Assembly: GCA_947626415.1 (NCBI GenBank)
Contig: CANQSA010000024.1
Coordinates: 1-35,020 of the forward strand
From: an uncultured Lachnospiraceae bacterium
Lineage (GTDB): Bacteria > Bacillota > Clostridia > Lachnospirales > Lachnospiraceae
Direction of reading: 5' to 3'
DNA: 35,020 nt
The notes beneath the pieces were generated by a model. The model was not told where the DNA came from. It did not search any database and saw only the letters and a program-made list of their open reading frames with translations. The translations under genes and the position numbers were made by a program. Below, in pieces: positions 18,573-26,787 of the stretch. Each line of letters begins with the position of its first letter. Positions within the stretch are counted from its first letter, which is position 1.

Positions 18573-19830
18573 GCTCTTCTCCTTCCCGGGACAAATGCAT
18601 CCGGTTCGGTATATTTACTACAAACCGTATCTTATCCTGTTCAAATTCCGGATAAACTCTTCCGCCATACCGTTTCGCCGTCCGAAGCACCATAGTAAGC
18701 CCGATTCCTTCATGGTTCTTTTTTGTAGAATATCCCGGTTCAAATACCCGGGCAATCCAATCCGGATCTCCGGTAAAACGGTTTTCCGACACAATTACCG
18801 TATTCCCTCGGCGCTTAAAGATACTGAGCCGAATCCCATATTGTTTATCTTCCGGGGTCTGCAGGGCATCGATGGCATTCTGCAGCAGATTCCCGATGAT
18901 CTTGTTGCATTCAAATCCGTTACACAGAATATCCTCCATGTCATATGTAATATGATAGGTAATATCCGAGCCGCGCCGACGCGCTTCTGACCGCATATTA
19001 TAAAGCATAGATCCCACAACGGCGTCGCTGACCGGCATGATATCGTTGATCTCGCCCGCGTCTTTTACCAGTTTCTGTATGTAAGCCCGGCACTTCACGG
19101 TTTCTCCGCTTTGAATCAACCCGGAAATGGCATGCAGGTGCAGGTTAAAATCATGCCGCTGGGAACGGATGGTATTCATATAGTCCTTGGACTCCTCCTG
19201 CCAGCGATTCAGATCTTCATTTAAATCCTTCGCGGCAAGGCGCCCCGCAACCTGATTTTGAAGCAATAAAGCAATACTGTATAATATCAAAAATGAAACC
19301 GTCATCAACATGGAAGACAGTACAGAAATCTTCCCGCCGGTCTTTTCCATCACGACTGCCGTAAATATCATTGCCTCCGGCAGCAAGACCATACAGGGAA
19401 TCAGACTGATCAGCCAATATCGTTTTTGATTCTCTGTATACAGAGAATCCGATACCCTCCGCCATTTATCATTGGGAGCGAGTGCGAGGCATACCACAAT
19501 TGCAGCCAGATACACCGCATAGCTCCATACTTCCTCACTGCATAGATATAACGGAAGCCACGTCATATCAAAACCGACATCCATACCCAACTCCGCCAGT
19601 AAAACTTCGCGTTTACTCCACACTGTTTCTGCCAGACAGGCTGCCTGTCCCAAAAGCAATGCAATGAAGAATGCCCCTTCCGTCAGCCTTCCCAGCGGAA
19701 AATACAGAAGACCTCCTGTAAATACCGCCAACAGAAGACGCACGGGGCCCGGCCACTTTCCCCGCAGCCGCTCATCCGTAAAAAATACGGAAGCCGGCAA
19801 AATCAAGATTAACGTCAGCCAAGCCCACAT
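18544..19830 (-). CDS. GHKL sensor histidine kinase, AgrC-like
   Basis: The 428-residue protein has about six membrane helices in residues 1-195, and then a cytoplasmic kinase. The phospho-acceptor segment SQRHDFNLHLH places His near 226. The N-box is GNLLQNAIDAL, and the G-box is HEGIGLTMVL. This is the AgrC/ComD-like GHKL class (HPK10), whose members often sense peptides. The ATG at 19830 follows GGAGG. No precursor peptide gene is visible nearby. It pairs with the LytTR regulator downstream. Confidence 0.88.
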   Translation of the reverse strand: MWAWLTLILILPASVFFTDERLRGKWPGPVRLLLAVFTGGLLYFPLGRLTEGAFFIALLLGQAACLAETVWSKREVLLAELGMDVGFDMTWLPLYLCSEEVWSYAVYLAAIVVCLALAPNDKWRRVSDSLYTENQKRYWLISLIPCMVLLPEAMIFTAVVMEKTGGKISVLSSMLMTVSFLILYSIALLLQNQVAGRLAAKDLNEDLNRWQEESKDYMNTIRSQRHDFNLHLHAISGLIQSGETVKCRAYIQKLVKDAGEINDIMPVSDAVVGSMLYNMRSEARRRGSDITYHITYDMEDILCNGFECNKIIGNLLQNAIDALQTPEDKQYGIRLSIFKRRGNTVIVSENRFTGDPDWIARVFEPGYSTKKNHEGIGLTMVLRTAKRYGGRVYPEFEQDKIRFVVNIPNRMHLSREGEEHEDSHADFR

Positions 19831-19845
19831 AGCGCTCCTCCTGTT

Positions 19846-20280
19846 TTACAAATAGGGACGCATATCTTCTGTCAGCTTCGCTTCCATGGAAATCAGCCGT
19901 TTGGCAATATCCTTAGACTGTTCATCCGCCGCCTGATACTGGTTCAGATACCGGCTTAGCGACTTCACGCCCATATTGCAGCCGTCTGTGATCAGATCCG
20001 CGATGGTCTGATCCGAAGAATCCATTCCCATCTTCATATTGGTTTTCATCCAGGACATTCCCTTTGCCATAGGATTCGGATTTTTTCCGTCATCATGATA
20101 ACGGTCCAGCTGTTCCTGAATTTCCACCTTCAGTTCTTCATGCTGCGTCTTACAGTCGATCAGGCAGTCGCTTAATTCCGTATTTTTCACGGAATCCAGC
20201 ACTTCGTCAATGGCAGACACACCCATTTTGATCCCTGCGTCACATTCCCGCAGCAGTTTAATCGTATCCCCTTCTATCAT
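19846..20280 (-). CDS. Small helical protein of unknown function
   Basis: I choose the ATG at 20280, seven bases after GGAGA; the frame is open to 20337. The 144-residue product looks all-helical and probably forms a four-helix bundle (DTIKLLRECDAGIKMGVSAI, DQTIADLITDGCNMGVKSL). The layout recalls DUF2383/ferritin-like bundles, but no metal-binding E-x-x-H pattern is seen. There is no signal or membrane helix. It lies 57 bp behind the symporter gene and 15 bp before the kinase gene, so it could belong to either transcript. Confidence 0.55.
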   Translation of the reverse strand: MIEGDTIKLLRECDAGIKMGVSAIDEVLDSVKNTELSDCLIDCKTQHEELKVEIQEQLDRYHDDGKNPNPMAKGMSWMKTNMKMGMDSSDQTIADLITDGCNMGVKSLSRYLNQYQAADEQSKDIAKRLISMEAKLTEDMRPYL

Positions 20281-20337
20281 TGCAGGCTCTCCTTCCTTAT
20301 CATTTAAGAATATAAGGATAGGATAACCCGATTTCAC

Positions 20338-21732
20338 TTACAGAATACCGGTAGATTTTAACAGTATAAGAACGAGCATGACGGGCGCAATGTATTGGAT
20401 CATCACCCGGTAAAGCAGCTTCCGTCCCATTTTGCAGCCGGTTTTCTCCACTTCCTCGATGACCGTTTTCGGCTTTAAGACCCAGCCGATCAGGATACAG
20501 GTTCCGATGGCGACAATGGGCATCAGCAGATTATTGCTGAAATAATCCAGAATATCCAAAAGCTGTGCCGTTGTTCCGTTCGGCAGCGCTGCTTCAAAAT
20601 ACAGCAGATTATAGCCCAGACAGACCAGGATTCCTACGATCAGCGTGATTCCGGTCACAATCAGAACCGCCTTTTTTCTGGACTGTCCGAACCGATCCAT
20701 AAAGCTGGAAACCACCGCTTCCATAATGGAAACCGCGCTCGTCAGCGCCGCGAACAGCACCATAGCAAAAAAGGCAATTCCCACAAAGGGACCGACTGCT
20801 CCCATGGCGTTGAATACTTTCGGCAGAGTGACAAACATCAGTCCCGGGCCGGACGCGGACATCCCTTCTGTTCCCGCAAAGGTAAACACAGCCGGAATGA
20901 TCATAACGCCTGCCAGCAGAGCCACCGTCGTATCAAAAATCTCGATCTGATTGATCGACGTCTTTAAGTCGGCGTCATCATGTACATAAGAGCCATAGGC
21001 AATCATAATCCCCATCGCCACGCTGAGGCTAAAAAACAACTGTCCCATGGCGTCCATTAAGATAGAAATAAAGCGTTCCAACGTCATACCGGTAAAATCC
21101 GGGATCAGATAGATCTTCAGACCCTCCAGTCCGTCCCTGGTTACGCCGCCATCATCCGTATGACTGATCGTCAGCGAAAAAACCGCAATCACAACGATCA
21201 GCACCAGCAGGATCGGCATCAGGATCCGGGACATCCGCTCAATTCCTTTATTGACTCCTTTATACACGACAAACGATACCGCAAGCAGGAAGATTACCAG
21301 CATGAACACCGGTTCGCCTTTCCCGGAAATAAAGGATGTAAAATATCCGTCCGCTGTCGTCGCGCCGCCCTGTCCCGTCGTGTACATCACCAGATATTTG
21401 ACCACCCAGCCGCCGATCGCGCAGTAATAAGGCAAGATAATCGCGGGGACCAGACAGGCAAAAATTCCCAATCCTTTCCATTTGGAATGTAATTTCCCAT
21501 ATGCGGTGAGCGGACTCTGCTTCGTCTTGCGTCCAATCGCCACTTCCGTGATCAGCAGCGTAAACCCGAAGGTCAGCGCCAGGATAATATAGAGAATGAG
21601 AAAGGTTCCTCCCCCGTCCTTTGCGGCAAGATATGGGAATCTCCATATATTTCCCAGGCCCACCGCACTGCCGGCCGCCGCCAGCACAAACCCGATGGAC
21701 CCACTGAATGAATGCCGTTTGGTCTGTTCCAT
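20338..21732 (-). CDS. Sodium-dependent NSS-family amino acid symporter
   Basis: The 464-residue membrane protein opens with SIGFVLAAAGSAVGLGNIWRFPY, the unwound first helix that binds sodium and substrate in the neurotransmitter:sodium symporter family (LeuT, MhsT, TnaT). About 11-12 helices can be counted, and KDGGGTFLILY matches helix 2. Bacterial members import amino acids such as tryptophan, tyrosine or leucine with sodium; the substrate cannot be read here. GGGAG precedes the ATG. It lies 95 bp downstream of the sigma-factor gene, so readthrough is possible. Confidence 0.9.
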   Translation of the reverse strand: MEQTKRHSFSGSIGFVLAAAGSAVGLGNIWRFPYLAAKDGGGTFLILYIILALTFGFTLLITEVAIGRKTKQSPLTAYGKLHSKWKGLGIFACLVPAIILPYYCAIGGWVVKYLVMYTTGQGGATTADGYFTSFISGKGEPVFMLVIFLLAVSFVVYKGVNKGIERMSRILMPILLVLIVVIAVFSLTISHTDDGGVTRDGLEGLKIYLIPDFTGMTLERFISILMDAMGQLFFSLSVAMGIMIAYGSYVHDDADLKTSINQIEIFDTTVALLAGVMIIPAVFTFAGTEGMSASGPGLMFVTLPKVFNAMGAVGPFVGIAFFAMVLFAALTSAVSIMEAVVSSFMDRFGQSRKKAVLIVTGITLIVGILVCLGYNLLYFEAALPNGTTAQLLDILDYFSNNLLMPIVAIGTCILIGWVLKPKTVIEEVEKTGCKMGRKLLYRVMIQYIAPVMLVLILLKSTGIL

Positions 21733-21826
21733 AAATAATCTCCCTTTTCTAATGTTTCCGTACCTGTTTTCCTAAAAAACAGTATAACAAAAAACACCGG
21801 GAGATACAAGAAAAAGGTGACGCCGG

Positions 21827-23437
21827 TCAGCAATAAAAGGCACAAAACTGGGCGCTCTCTCCTGTATAGAGGCCGCTGTCCTTCCAAAGGCGCGATAAGG
21901 TAGAACGCAGTTCTGTAATAGACATTCCGACATAGTATTCGAAATCGTCCTGTAAATATGGATTGGAGTAACGGGCAACGATTTCTTTTACAGCCCCGAT
22001 ACAGTCTTTCATATCCTTCTGCAGAGCCTGATATTCCGGTAATGCCTCCAGATATTCCTTCAATCGGCTTTCCATATCCCCTTTAAACACAAGCGCGTTT
22101 ACTGCCGCCGTGCCGTCTTTGCGCAGGATGCAGAAATTGTCATCTATCAGCTTTTGCAGGTTCTCTTTTTCAGCGCCGGAAAAATCCGCAGGGTTTAAAC
22201 CGTCCGCAATCTGTTTGAGCGTTATATTAAGATGCAGGGCGGGCACATCATTTGCATATCTTCTTTGTTTGAATACCGGATCCTGCGGCACAGCCTGATA
22301 GCCACCCCAACAGATTTGATTCCACCCGTTTCCATTATTATTAAAGAATGCAGACGGCAAACGGCAGACTCCGCCCTGCTCAAATCCGATCATTCCCCAG
22401 CTTCCGCCGTCAGCCCGATTGAATTTTTCCCACCAATGGTCTGATAATGCGGAATTCTCAATTTTCTGTTCCAGATAAAAGGCAAAAAACATCTGCGCGT
22501 CTTCCTCACTGTAATCACCGGTTGTCACTCCCAGCGCAGCCGCTTTTTCCAGAGCTTTCTTCGCAAGCTGCCAGAACGCGGCAGCATGCCGTTCCGTAAA
22601 TGTACAGATTATTTCATTTTCTTCGTTTTGACATTCCTTAGGTTCAATAAAAAAGTTCGTCAGATATCTGCCGTCATCCAGCTTTTTCAAAAGTTCCGCT
22701 TTAACCAGTATTTCCGCCTCTTCCTCCATATAGGGAGCGGCAATTCCCAGTTCCAGCGCAAGTTCCTGCAGCGTGCAGGGGTTATTATGCGCCTCACAAA
22801 GAATATTATCCGGAATCTTTCTTCCGACTGCCGACCACGGAAGTCCGGTCGGCTGATTGCCGGAAGCGCAAAATGAAATTTTTTCCGGATCATAACTTTT
22901 CTTTCCATATTCTCTTGCCATATCCATTCCTTCTTTCAATATTTTTCTCACACGGTACAGCTTAGACGTCACCGTGCCTTCCGGAACGCCGAGAGACCTG
23001 GCAATGTCGCTGATTTTTCTGTTCTGCATATAATAAGCCAAAACAATGTTGCGGTAATCCGATGCGATAAGCGATAACTCCCGACGGAGCAGCTGCAGCT
23101 GGTCGTCGCGGATCAGCACGCTCAGCAGATCGGCCGTCTGATCCTCAATTTCAAAATCTCCGATGTCAGCGCCGGCCACTGATTCGGAATCTCTGCTTTT
23201 TTTATCACACCATACGCTGTATCTGTTCCGCGCGATCTTCCATACCCAGGCCGGAAAATACCTTGGGACTACACCTTTCTTCAGCGAAGTAAGGATATTC
23301 AGCAAAATATCTGAGGTCAGATCTTCCGCTTCATTTTCGCTGCCTGTTTTTTTCAGGCAAAAATAATAGATCTTTTCCGCATAATTCTCTACAAGATCAT
23401 AGATTAAGATATCGGTTCCAGAAGTGCTCTCTGCCAT
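21827..23437 (-). CDS. ECF-type sigma factor with long C-terminal domain
   Basis: The first 175 of 536 residues form an ECF sigma factor. Region 2 lies at about 12-85 (NEAEDLTSDILLNILTS, FPAWVWKIARNRY), and region 4 at about 118-170 (DIARSLGVPEGTVTSKLYRVRKIL). The next part has a winged-helix look (CTLQELALELGIAAPYMEEE), followed by about 250 residues I do not recognise. No anti-sigma gene is adjacent, so the extension may itself sense a signal or restrain the factor, as in other ECF groups with C-terminal extensions. GGAGG lies eight bases before the ATG. Confidence 0.8.
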   Translation of the reverse strand: MAESTSGTDILIYDLVENYAEKIYYFCLKKTGSENEAEDLTSDILLNILTSLKKGVVPRYFPAWVWKIARNRYSVWCDKKSRDSESVAGADIGDFEIEDQTADLLSVLIRDDQLQLLRRELSLIASDYRNIVLAYYMQNRKISDIARSLGVPEGTVTSKLYRVRKILKEGMDMAREYGKKSYDPEKISFCASGNQPTGLPWSAVGRKIPDNILCEAHNNPCTLQELALELGIAAPYMEEEAEILVKAELLKKLDDGRYLTNFFIEPKECQNEENEIICTFTERHAAAFWQLAKKALEKAAALGVTTGDYSEEDAQMFFAFYLEQKIENSALSDHWWEKFNRADGGSWGMIGFEQGGVCRLPSAFFNNNGNGWNQICWGGYQAVPQDPVFKQRRYANDVPALHLNITLKQIADGLNPADFSGAEKENLQKLIDDNFCILRKDGTAAVNALVFKGDMESRLKEYLEALPEYQALQKDMKDCIGAVKEIVARYSNPYLQDDFEYYVGMSITELRSTLSRLWKDSGLYTGESAQFCAFYC

Positions 23438-23589
23438 GCTCTCAACCTCCTTTCACCCATATAGTGCGGTAAATGCAAATTTCATTGCAGAAAAATTTGA
23501 AAATATTCGAAATAATAATTAAAAATATAATTTAGTATAAGAGCAATATGCTATATATTAGTATAAATGATATCCGGAGGATTTGTAAT

Positions 23590-24765
23590 ATGATAAAACA
23601 TAAAACTTACGTGCAGCAGGTACACAGATACAAAATATTTCAGGGAAAGGACGGTCGATGGTATACATATATCTCTGATGATTCCAACAAATATGGACGG
23701 CACAAAATTGTAAAAAGGACAGAGTCTTTGATGTATGATTTTCTATATGAATATTATAGTCAAGATAATCTCGAGTCTGAATATACTCTTGAAAAAATCT
23801 ATCCGGAATGGTTAAAATTTAAACTGCTTACCACTAATCGGAATAACACGGTACACAGGATCGATACTGATTATCATAAGTATTACATCAATGAACCATT
23901 ATCTGAAAAGATTCTATCCACTCCCTTATTAAAATTGACAGTCGCTGATATTAAAGTATGGTCGTATACGCTGATTAAAAAATATAATTTGACACAAAAA
24001 GCGTATTTCAATATAACAACCATATTACGGCAGGTCTTTCAATATCTGATTGACAAGGAAGTGACTGACCGAAATCCATGCAAGCTGATAAAGATTCCTT
24101 CAACCGTTTTTAAACGAACTCCAAAAAAGAAAGCCGAAACTCAGGTATTCTTTCCGGATGAGGTCGCACTGATAATAGATTGTTGTAAGGAATTAGCCGA
24201 GCAGACGCAAGATGAAAGCTATCTTGCAATTCCCATTTTCTTTTATACCGGTATTCGGATCGGGGAATGTTTAGGTCTGAGTTATGAGGATTTCGATAAG
24301 GAAAATAACAGTCTTTATTTACATTGTTCCCTGATCGTTGACGATAAGATGAACGAAGATGGAACGTGGGAAAAAAGAAAATTTGTGCGAATGGAATATC
24401 TAAAATGTAATGAAGATCCCAGAGATATATTAGTCTGTGATAAATGTTTTGATATTGTAGAAAAAATCCGTGAAATTCAAATCAAGAAGGGGATTTCTTC
24501 TATGTTTTTATTCAATGACATTACCCCATCTAATGTTGCCTTGAAATTATATCGTATCTGTGAACAATTAAATATTTCTCGGCGCTCTCCGCATAAAGGA
24601 CGGAAAACCTATATTTCAATTTTATTGAATAAAGGTGTTGATCCTGATTTTGTACGAGAGCAAGTAGGACACAGAGAATTGTCAACAACTTATAATTCTT
24701 ATACCTACAGTACAACGAGAAGATCAGAACGCATAGAACAATTAAACAAAATCTTAGTTTCATAA
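23590..24765 (+). CDS. int: Tyrosine integrase, resident copy outside the element
   Basis: The start is the ATG at 23590 with GGAGG nine bases upstream (391 residues); the frame is open from 23548. Catalytic residues are visible: Arg in TGIRIGE, His-x-x-Arg in PHKGRK, His in VGHREL and the Tyr nucleophile in YNSYTY. The core- and arm-binding domains occupy the first 200 residues, as in Tn916-type integrases. The DNA is identical to the second integrase (32870-34132) from 23626 to 24723 but differs in the 5' control region and after the stop. It lies just left of the left att copy, so it is not inside the 9.37-kb element. It is probably the relic of an earlier insertion at the same tRNA. Confidence 0.88.
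   Translation: MIKHKTYVQQVHRYKIFQGKDGRWYTYISDDSNKYGRHKIVKRTESLMYDFLYEYYSQDNLESEYTLEKIYPEWLKFKLLTTNRNNTVHRIDTDYHKYYINEPLSEKILSTPLLKLTVADIKVWSYTLIKKYNLTQKAYFNITTILRQVFQYLIDKEVTDRNPCKLIKIPSTVFKRTPKKKAETQVFFPDEVALIIDCCKELAEQTQDESYLAIPIFFYTGIRIGECLGLSYEDFDKENNSLYLHCSLIVDDKMNEDGTWEKRKFVRMEYLKCNEDPRDILVCDKCFDIVEKIREIQIKKGISSMFLFNDITPSNVALKLYRICEQLNISRRSPHKGRKTYISILLNKGVDPDFVREQVGHRELSTTYNSYTYSTTRRSERIEQLNKILVS
23626..24723. repeat. 1,098-bp perfect direct repeat (integrase body), copy 1
   Basis: Read base by base, 23626-24723 is identical to 32993-34090, an offset of 9,367 bp. Differences begin immediately on both sides: C/T at 23625/32992 and T/G at 24724/34091. The lower-identity homology extends left to about 23553 and right through the att copy. 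Confidence 0.85.
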
Positions 24766-24820
24766 TGCAACAATATGTAACCAGTTCTCAAAATTCCTAA
24801 AAAGTTCTCAAAAAAAGCTT

Positions 24821-24860
24821 AAAAAAATCGGGAAAAGCCCATACAACAAGCCTTTCCCGG
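24821..24860 (-). terminator. Duplicated tRNA-Ser terminator, left copy
   Basis: The arms CGGGAAAAGC (24829-24838) and GCCTTTCCCG (24850-24859) are followed on the minus strand by a T run. The same structure follows tRNA-Ser at 34188-34231. This copy has lost its tRNA, since only the 3' end remains at the att site. Confidence 0.6.
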
Positions 24861-24868
24861 TTCCCACC

Positions 24869-24892
24869 GAAGCGGAGAAAGAGGGATTTGAA
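24869..24892. repeat. Left att site (tRNA-Ser 3'-end duplication)
   Basis: The 24-bp sequence, from GAAGCGGAGAAAG to GGGATTTGAA, exactly repeats 34240-34263. It covers the acceptor 3' strand and part of the T arm of tRNA-Ser. To its right the tRNA sequence stops and element DNA begins (GCAACTGG). GTTCTCAA motifs lie on both sides (24784-24791, 24804-24811, 24976-24983) and could be arm-type integrase sites. Confidence 0.8.
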
Positions 24893-24893
24893 G

Positions 24894-24935
24894 CAACTGG
24901 AATATTTATAGAAACAACTGGAATATTTGTAGAAA
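24894..24935. repeat. Two tandem 21-bp repeats at the element's left end
   Basis: Units at 24894-24914 and 24915-24935 share CAACTGGAATATTT then TAGAAA and differ at one base. They start two bases after the att repeat. The spacing of two helical turns suits binding of integrase or an excision factor. The rest of 24936-25092 shows no gene. Confidence 0.6.
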
Positions 24936-25092
24936 GGAGTATTCCGGATATCATTCTAAAAGATGTTCTCGCAAAGTTCTCAATACTCTTAATACTACAC
25001 AGCTTTTCTAAAAATAAATTTTCTATAGGCAAAATCATTTCTTGTCAAAATTTTATACCAAACATCCACCCCAAAAACAAGACCTTCTATAT

Positions 25093-25128
25093 AAAAAATA
25101 AGAGGACAAGAATTTCTTCTTGCCCTCT
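25093..25128 (-). terminator. Terminator of lipoprotein gene 1
   Basis: The arms AGAGGACAAGAA (25101-25112) and TTCTTGCCCTCT (25117-25128) have one mismatch. They are followed on the minus strand by TATTTTTTATA. It lies 9 bp past the stop of the lipoprotein gene. Confidence 0.75.
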
Positions 25129-25136
25129 GAACCGTT

Positions 25137-26495
25137 TTACTTATACTGGCTGAAATCCCAATACTTCACTGTCTTCGGATTGAATACGTTTTCTTCAGGT
25201 CCTGGCTGTTCCGGATATTCTACCCATTCACTGTCTATATATACGATTGCGTATTCGTGCTGCAAGTATCCCGCTGCTTCGCCTTTTGCATTATACCCCA
25301 ATTCTTTCGCCATCTTACATAACAGCTGGGAAAAGGTGATACACGTTCCACGCTTACTCTTCCAATACGGCTTCGTCAAGTCGTTAAGGGTGTATACAAG
25401 GTAATCATTACCGTCGTTTAATTCGTACTTGAAGTTAGTGTTAATCCATTTATTCAAGTAATCGATTTTACCCCTTGCAGACAGATTCTTCAGCTTCGGA
25501 GATAATTCCTTTACTACGCTTTTTACCCACTTAGCTTCTTCAGTTTTGTAATCTTTTACAGTAATCTTAAAAGAAACCTTAGTCGGATTTACCTGGGAAT
25601 CATAAGAATCCCCTGCGGATTCCTTTATATAGATTGTGTACGTTCCTGGCTTTTCAAAAGCACATGAATACAAATACCCTCCGTCTACTTTATAAGTAGA
25701 CGTTGAACCTACATGGTTACCTTTTACGTCGGCATAGGTTAATGTTGAATAGGTACTAAATTCTCCAGTTTCATCTATAGAGGATTCAACTCCGATACTA
25801 CCTTTACCTATATAAAACCCATTTGGATTATCGGTCTTAATGTAAATCGCTATTACCGAATTCGTCAGGCATTCTTCATTCAACACATATGCCTTGTAGG
25901 AATACCCTTTCTTTGCCTGCGTTGTTGCCTTTTCGGTCGGCTTCTTTGTAGTCTGCTGAACAGGCTTCTTTGTTGCCTTTTCGGTCGCTTTCTGCGTTGC
26001 CTTCTGTGTCGGCTTTGTTACCGTCTGTGTTACTTTTTTAGCAGTTGTTGCCTTTTCCGTTACCCTTTTAGCCGTTGTCGGCTGGGTTGCGCCTGTCGTT
26101 ACCCTACTTGTTGTAGGCTGGGTTACCCCCGGCGCACTTTTTTCACTCCCTTCCGCCTTCGTTGTACCCTTCGTTGTACCGGTTACCTTTTCCGTTCCAG
26201 TTGTTCCATTCGTAACGGTTTCCTTCCCGTCAGCCCCGTCTACTACTTCCGCTGTGCTTGTTTCGCCTTTCTTCGTTTCGATCGTTTCAGTAGTTTCAGC
26301 GGTGTTAACTTCATTACCCTCGGTTTTAAAGGTTACCCCTTCACCAGAGGTTTCGATTACGTTTTCTATATGAGTAGTGCTCGCCAGTACCCTAACGGTC
26401 TCACTTTCTACCCTAGCTTCCGAACAGCCGGTGATACCGATTACGCTTCCGACTGCCAACGTACAAATCAATGTTGTTGCGATTGTTTTTCTCAT
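25137..26495 (-). CDS. Lipoprotein 1 with transglutaminase-like domain
   Basis: The start is the ATG at 26495 behind a perfect AAGGAGGTG. The 452-residue protein has a lipoprotein signal with lipobox ITGC (Cys 24). A long Thr/Lys-rich, low-complexity linker runs to about 195 (repeats of KATEKATKKP type). A beta-rich domain follows at about 200-315. The transglutaminase-like domain at about 325-452 has Cys 385 (KRGTCITF) and His 413 (LQHEYAIV). The expected third residue, an Asp four places after the following Trp, is replaced by Pro (EWVEYP), so activity is uncertain. The linker shares a near-identical 124-bp DNA segment with lipoprotein 2. It is element cargo, exposed on the cell surface. 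Confidence 0.75.
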   Translation of the reverse strand: MRKTIATTLICTLAVGSVIGITGCSEARVESETVRVLASTTHIENVIETSGEGVTFKTEGNEVNTAETTETIETKKGETSTAEVVDGADGKETVTNGTTGTEKVTGTTKGTTKAEGSEKSAPGVTQPTTSRVTTGATQPTTAKRVTEKATTAKKVTQTVTKPTQKATQKATEKATKKPVQQTTKKPTEKATTQAKKGYSYKAYVLNEECLTNSVIAIYIKTDNPNGFYIGKGSIGVESSIDETGEFSTYSTLTYADVKGNHVGSTSTYKVDGGYLYSCAFEKPGTYTIYIKESAGDSYDSQVNPTKVSFKITVKDYKTEEAKWVKSVVKELSPKLKNLSARGKIDYLNKWINTNFKYELNDGNDYLVYTLNDLTKPYWKSKRGTCITFSQLLCKMAKELGYNAKGEAAGYLQHEYAIVYIDSEWVEYPEQPGPEENVFNPKTVKYWDFSQYK

Positions 26496-26542
26496 ACACA
26501 AATCACCTCCTTAGTATTTTTTTGTTTAAAATGGCATATAGG

Positions 26543-26604
26543 CTTGACATATTACCCGAATAATGCTAATATAATTGTAAACCATATTTGAGTAATATGT
26601 CAAG
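26543..26604. promoter_or_regulatory. Divergent promoters and operator, copy 1
   Basis: CTTGACATATTAC (26543-26555) and GTAATATGTCAAG (26592-26604) are perfect inverted copies. Each contains a -35 TTGACA. The minus promoter is TTGACA, 18 bp, TACAAT (plus 26574-26579) and drives lipoprotein 1. The plus promoter is TTGACA, 17 bp, TAATAT (26567-26572) and points at the decayed repressor copy. A repressor bound to both arms would block both promoters. Confidence 0.65.
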
Positions 26605-26625
26605 TTAAAAAAAGGAGTTTTACTT

Positions 26626-26700
26626 ATAATTTTATTTGATTCACTATGGTAAGTGGTTTTATGTAGATCAAGGCAGATATCTACTGGAATTGCAATACCT
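26626..26700 (+). pseudogene. Decayed copy of the Xre repressor gene
   Basis: The sequence from AAGGAGTTTT through AATTTTATTTGATTCACTATGGTAAG aligns with the start of the intact repressor gene at 27946. Its start codon has become ATA (26626-26628). Similarity fades after about 60 bases, apart from CAGATATCT, and no open frame remains. It is what is left of the second half of a duplicated lipoprotein-repressor module. Confidence 0.6.
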
Positions 26701-26725
26701 ATCTATAAGATTTTTACATTTTCAT

Positions 26726-26762
26726 AAATAAAAACACCACCTATCCTAAGATAAGTGATGTT
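26726..26762 (-). terminator. Terminator of lipoprotein gene 2
   Basis: The arms AACACCACCTATC (26733-26745) and GATAAGTGATGTT (26750-26762) pair with two G-U type mismatches and a four-base loop. On the minus strand TTTTTATTTATG follows. It lies 25 bp past the stop at 26788. Confidence 0.65.
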
Positions 26763-26787
26763 TTATAATTTCTTTCGAAACATCTAA

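Noticed and set aside
21780-21826. Terminator after the sigma-factor gene
   Set aside because: Only a 5-bp ACCGG/CCGGT stem with a loop of about 20 bases is seen, which is too weak to call.
23438-23589. A third att copy marking the left end of an older element
   Set aside because: I searched by eye for the tRNA 3'-end sequence. Only short, unconvincing matches such as GCAGAAAAATTTGAA occur, with no terminator or flanking repeats.
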